A stretch of 37,057 bases of DNA, from positions 1 to 37,057 of the forward strand of contig JAGVXD010000006.1 in assembly GCA_018303945.1 (NCBI GenBank). Reading direction: 5' to 3'. The first letter of the stretch is position 1. Every line of letters starts with the position of its first letter. Below are positions 35,644 through 37,057 of the stretch, piece by piece. Origin of the DNA: Candidatus Pacearchaeota archaeon. GTDB taxonomy: Archaea > Nanobdellota > Nanobdellia > Pacearchaeales > GW2011-AR1. The notes beneath the pieces were generated by a model, which worked only from the letters and a program-made list of their open reading frames with translations, had not been told where the DNA came from and ran no database searches. A program made the translations under genes and the position numbers.

Positions 35644-36444
35644 TCAAGCTAAAGGATCAGCCATTTTCTCTCTAAGAGCTTTCATAAAACCTGAACCAAG
35701 CTTTTTCTCGCTTATTCCGCCATCCAAAGCTTTATGAACCTCAACCCATGTTTTTTCATATTCTCCCTTTTCGTAATAAAGAAAAGCGAGACTTCGATGT
35801 ACTTTAGGTTCATCACTAATTGCTGTTGCTTTGTTTAAATTCTCTTCGGCTTTATTCAGACAATCTATACGTTCCTTTGAAAAATGATAACATTGAAGCA
35901 TAATCTCTGAGTAATCAACATATACCCAAAAATATTCTTTATCTTGATTTGTCAGCTCGATAGCCCTCTCGTACATTGCTGTTGCATTTTCATATTCTTC
36001 GTATTTACCATACATATAACCATAACCAGCAAAAATACAAGGGTTCTCATGATCTAATAGCCATCCCTGATTAAATCTTTTTATAGCTGTTTTTGCATCG
36101 TTGTTGTTAAAATATTCAAATCCGCGATTGCAAGCATGATTGCTCGCATTTCTTTTATCTCCATTACTCAAAGAGAGAACCTCGTTTACAAAATCATCAT
36201 CAACTTTTGCTATCGCATCAGTCCTCCCATTTTTATATTGTTCATAACTTGTAAAACCATACATTGGAATTTCATTAGAATGTATATAGGTGTAATTCGT
36301 ACCAGCGAAAAAATAGTAAAGAAAAAGTGCTAAAAAACCTAAAATTAACAATCCGATAATAGATAGTACAGGAACACCTACCCAGTAGAATAACTTACTA
36401 TGCTTTCTTCCCTCTTTTGTCATGCAATTAGTAGATTTATTCAA
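35644..36444 (-). CDS. Membrane-anchored TPR protein
   Basis: N-terminal TM (VPVLSIIGLLILGFLALFLYYFFAG) followed by TPR-like repeats (AIKRFNQGWLLDHENPCIFAGYGYMYGKYEEYENATAMYERAIEL). Confidence 0.75.
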   Translation of the reverse strand: MNKSTNCMTKEGRKHSKLFYWVGVPVLSIIGLLILGFLALFLYYFFAGTNYTYIHSNEIPMYGFTSYEQYKNGRTDAIAKVDDDFVNEVLSLSNGDKRNASNHACNRGFEYFNNNDAKTAIKRFNQGWLLDHENPCIFAGYGYMYGKYEEYENATAMYERAIELTNQDKEYFWVYVDYSEIMLQCYHFSKERIDCLNKAEENLNKATAISDEPKVHRSLAFLYYEKGEYEKTWVEVHKALDGGISEKKLGSGFMKALREKMADPLA

Positions 36445-36462
36445 ATTTAAACCTTTCTAACC

Positions 36463-37057
36463 TTAATTTGCAGACAATCTAATCAACCCCAACCATCTAT
36501 TTTCTCCTAGATTTAACTCTTGTCCTGCCCTATTGCATGGAACTTCATCTAAAGTTGTATGTGCTTCTATAAAGTTATGTTGAATGATCAATGCATTCAT
36601 AAGTATGGGAGCAGACCATAATGCTTTCAATCCTCTAAAGTCATCTACTCTGTCTTTAATCTTCATAAAAACAGTTTCTATCCTATAATTATGTATTTTT
36701 GTAACACTTGCATTTTGTATCTTATGCTCAACTGTTAAACCGCCAATCTTGTTAGAATAGAAAAGTTTTCTAAATGCTTTAGGGTAGAAAACTCCGCCAT
36801 CAGTCTGAATAAACTTAGGTTTTCCTTTTTGAATTGACTTAAATAAGAATTTTTGTGCTTCTATTGGATTACCAGATAAACTATAATGAACTCCTGTAAT
36901 TAATCTGGTATCCCAATCAAGACAACACCAAAACCTATCATCTCTCCCACCGCAATCAGTGAAGCTCCCCACCCCAAGAGGTTTGCCTGCGGGCAAATCC
37001 TCACTTCGTTCGGAGTGAGGCATCTGACGACGACTAAACAAAATCGAACAGCTTAAG
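36463..37057 (-). mobile_element. DDE transposase/integrase, C-terminal part (continues beyond window)
   Basis: WCCLDWDTRLITGVHYS...FIQTDGGVFYPKAFRKLF...HNYRIETVFMKIKDRVDDFRGL resembles the DDE catalytic core of IS6-like transposases; frame open to the window edge. Confidence 0.75.
36979..37020. repeat. Tandem hairpins embedded in the 5' part of the transposase reading frame
   Basis: TTTGCC-TGCG-GGCAAA and CCTCACT-TCGTTCGG-AGTGAGG; read in frame as MPHSERSEDLPAGKPLG. Confidence 0.65.

Overview
AT-rich archaeal chromosome window, most likely from a DPANN-type archaeon (inferred from gene content and small-gene style; not proven). Core part (about 0.4-23.8 kb): a PKD-domain surface protein; an Era-like GTPase + DUF2073 + Zn-ribbon cluster (oapABC-like); CCA-adding enzyme; TrmB-type regulator; presenilin-like intramembrane protease; aCPSF1/FttA KH-MBL-beta-CASP ribonuclease; proteasome beta; Rad50-Mre11; two pilin-like proteins; an SRP RNA on the minus strand (no ORF explains this region); ArgRS; a zinc-ribbon protein; tRNA-Thr(CGT); a 1088-aa surface glycoprotein-like protein; and a MutS-family ATPase. 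Accessory part (about 24.4-31.2 kb): mostly orphan genes, gene fragments and dense repeat structure. This includes two paralogous coiled-coil/winged-helix proteins whose linker-coding DNA is packed with repeated operator-like motifs, a dispersed two-hairpin element, a 50-bp exact copy of part of the presenilin gene, and a recurring TTAA(A/T)(A/G)CGAACTT motif. The last part carries an Lhr-type helicase / PDT-like / metallophosphoesterase overlapping cluster, a possible SecB-like protein, a TPR protein and a truncated DDE transposase. The strongest lead for an undescribed system is the coiled-coil + wHTH pair with intragenic and promoter repeat motifs (28.04-29.88 kb), next to a 220-bp array of hairpins.
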